NCBI GenBank assembly: GCA_937910785.1
Contig: CALDLG010000200.1
Span: forward strand, 1 to 21,499
DNA length: 21,499 bases
Reading direction: 5' to 3'
From: an uncultured Lachnospiraceae bacterium
GTDB lineage: Bacteria; Bacillota; Clostridia; Lachnospirales; Lachnospiraceae
Shown piece after piece: positions 21,495-21,499 of the stretch (position 1 is its first letter; each line of letters starts with the position of its first letter). Made by a program: the position numbers and the translations under genes. The notes beneath the pieces were generated by a model. That model did not search any database. It was not told the DNA's origin and worked only from the letters and a program-made list of their open reading frames with translations.

Positions 21495-21499
21495 ACACT

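Overview
This window looks like a chromosomal segment of a gut-type Lachnospiraceae (Clostridia) bacterium. The reasons are family resemblance and style: a Tn4451/TndX-type serine recombinase start with a DUF6870-like partner, an LplABC/YtcQP-type sugar transporter without its own ATPase, a YesN-like membrane AraC regulator, an S8 protease of the clostridial type, a ClpX-like ATPase with an unusual N-terminus and a membrane-anchored HtrA. This is inference from protein families, since no rRNA or other taxonomic marker is present. Every gene I can support lies on the minus strand, so the biological reading order runs from high to low coordinates.

Right part (about 16.8-21.5 kb): housekeeping-like genes. 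In transcription order they are a tandem hairpin pair (21447-21494), htrA (21341-19716) with its terminator, a HIT-family protein (19502-19050), a ClpX-like AAA+ ATPase with altered ClpP-docking and substrate loops (18858-17227), and the first ~117 codons of an S8 subtilase cut off just after its catalytic Asp motif (17171-16821).

Junction (about 16.2-16.8 kb): about 0.6 kb with no intact gene. It holds a hairpin at the subtilase stop, a doubtful small ORF and the N-terminus of a broken IS5-family transposase. It looks like the edge of an inserted or rearranged region.

Central part (0.8-16.2 kb): a polysaccharide-utilisation locus most consistent with acetylated glucuronoxylan or arabinoxylan. 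In transcription order: a GH106-like glycoside hydrolase of uncertain substrate; a terminator; a regulatory region with repeated AATCAGGTGG sites around a candidate promoter; two ABC permeases and a lipoprotein sugar-binding protein; a membrane-spanning AraC-type regulator; an array of four hairpins bracketed by a 20-bp near-identical direct repeat; then GH43 beta-xylosidase, GH2 hydrolase, GH115 alpha-glucuronidase and an SGNH/SASA esterase, overlapping or abutting each other, ended by a terminator at 661-711. The likely logic is oligosaccharide import, sensing by the membrane regulator, and stepwise removal of acetyl, glucuronyl, xylosyl and other side or end groups. The four enzymes GH43 to esterase carry no evident signal peptide, so they probably act in the cytoplasm on imported oligosaccharides.

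Left edge (1-660): mobile-element debris. It holds a DUF6870-like small gene followed by a large serine recombinase that keeps its N-terminal catalytic Ser but stops after 68 codons, plus a dispersed repeat related to the sequence upstream of the GH43 gene.
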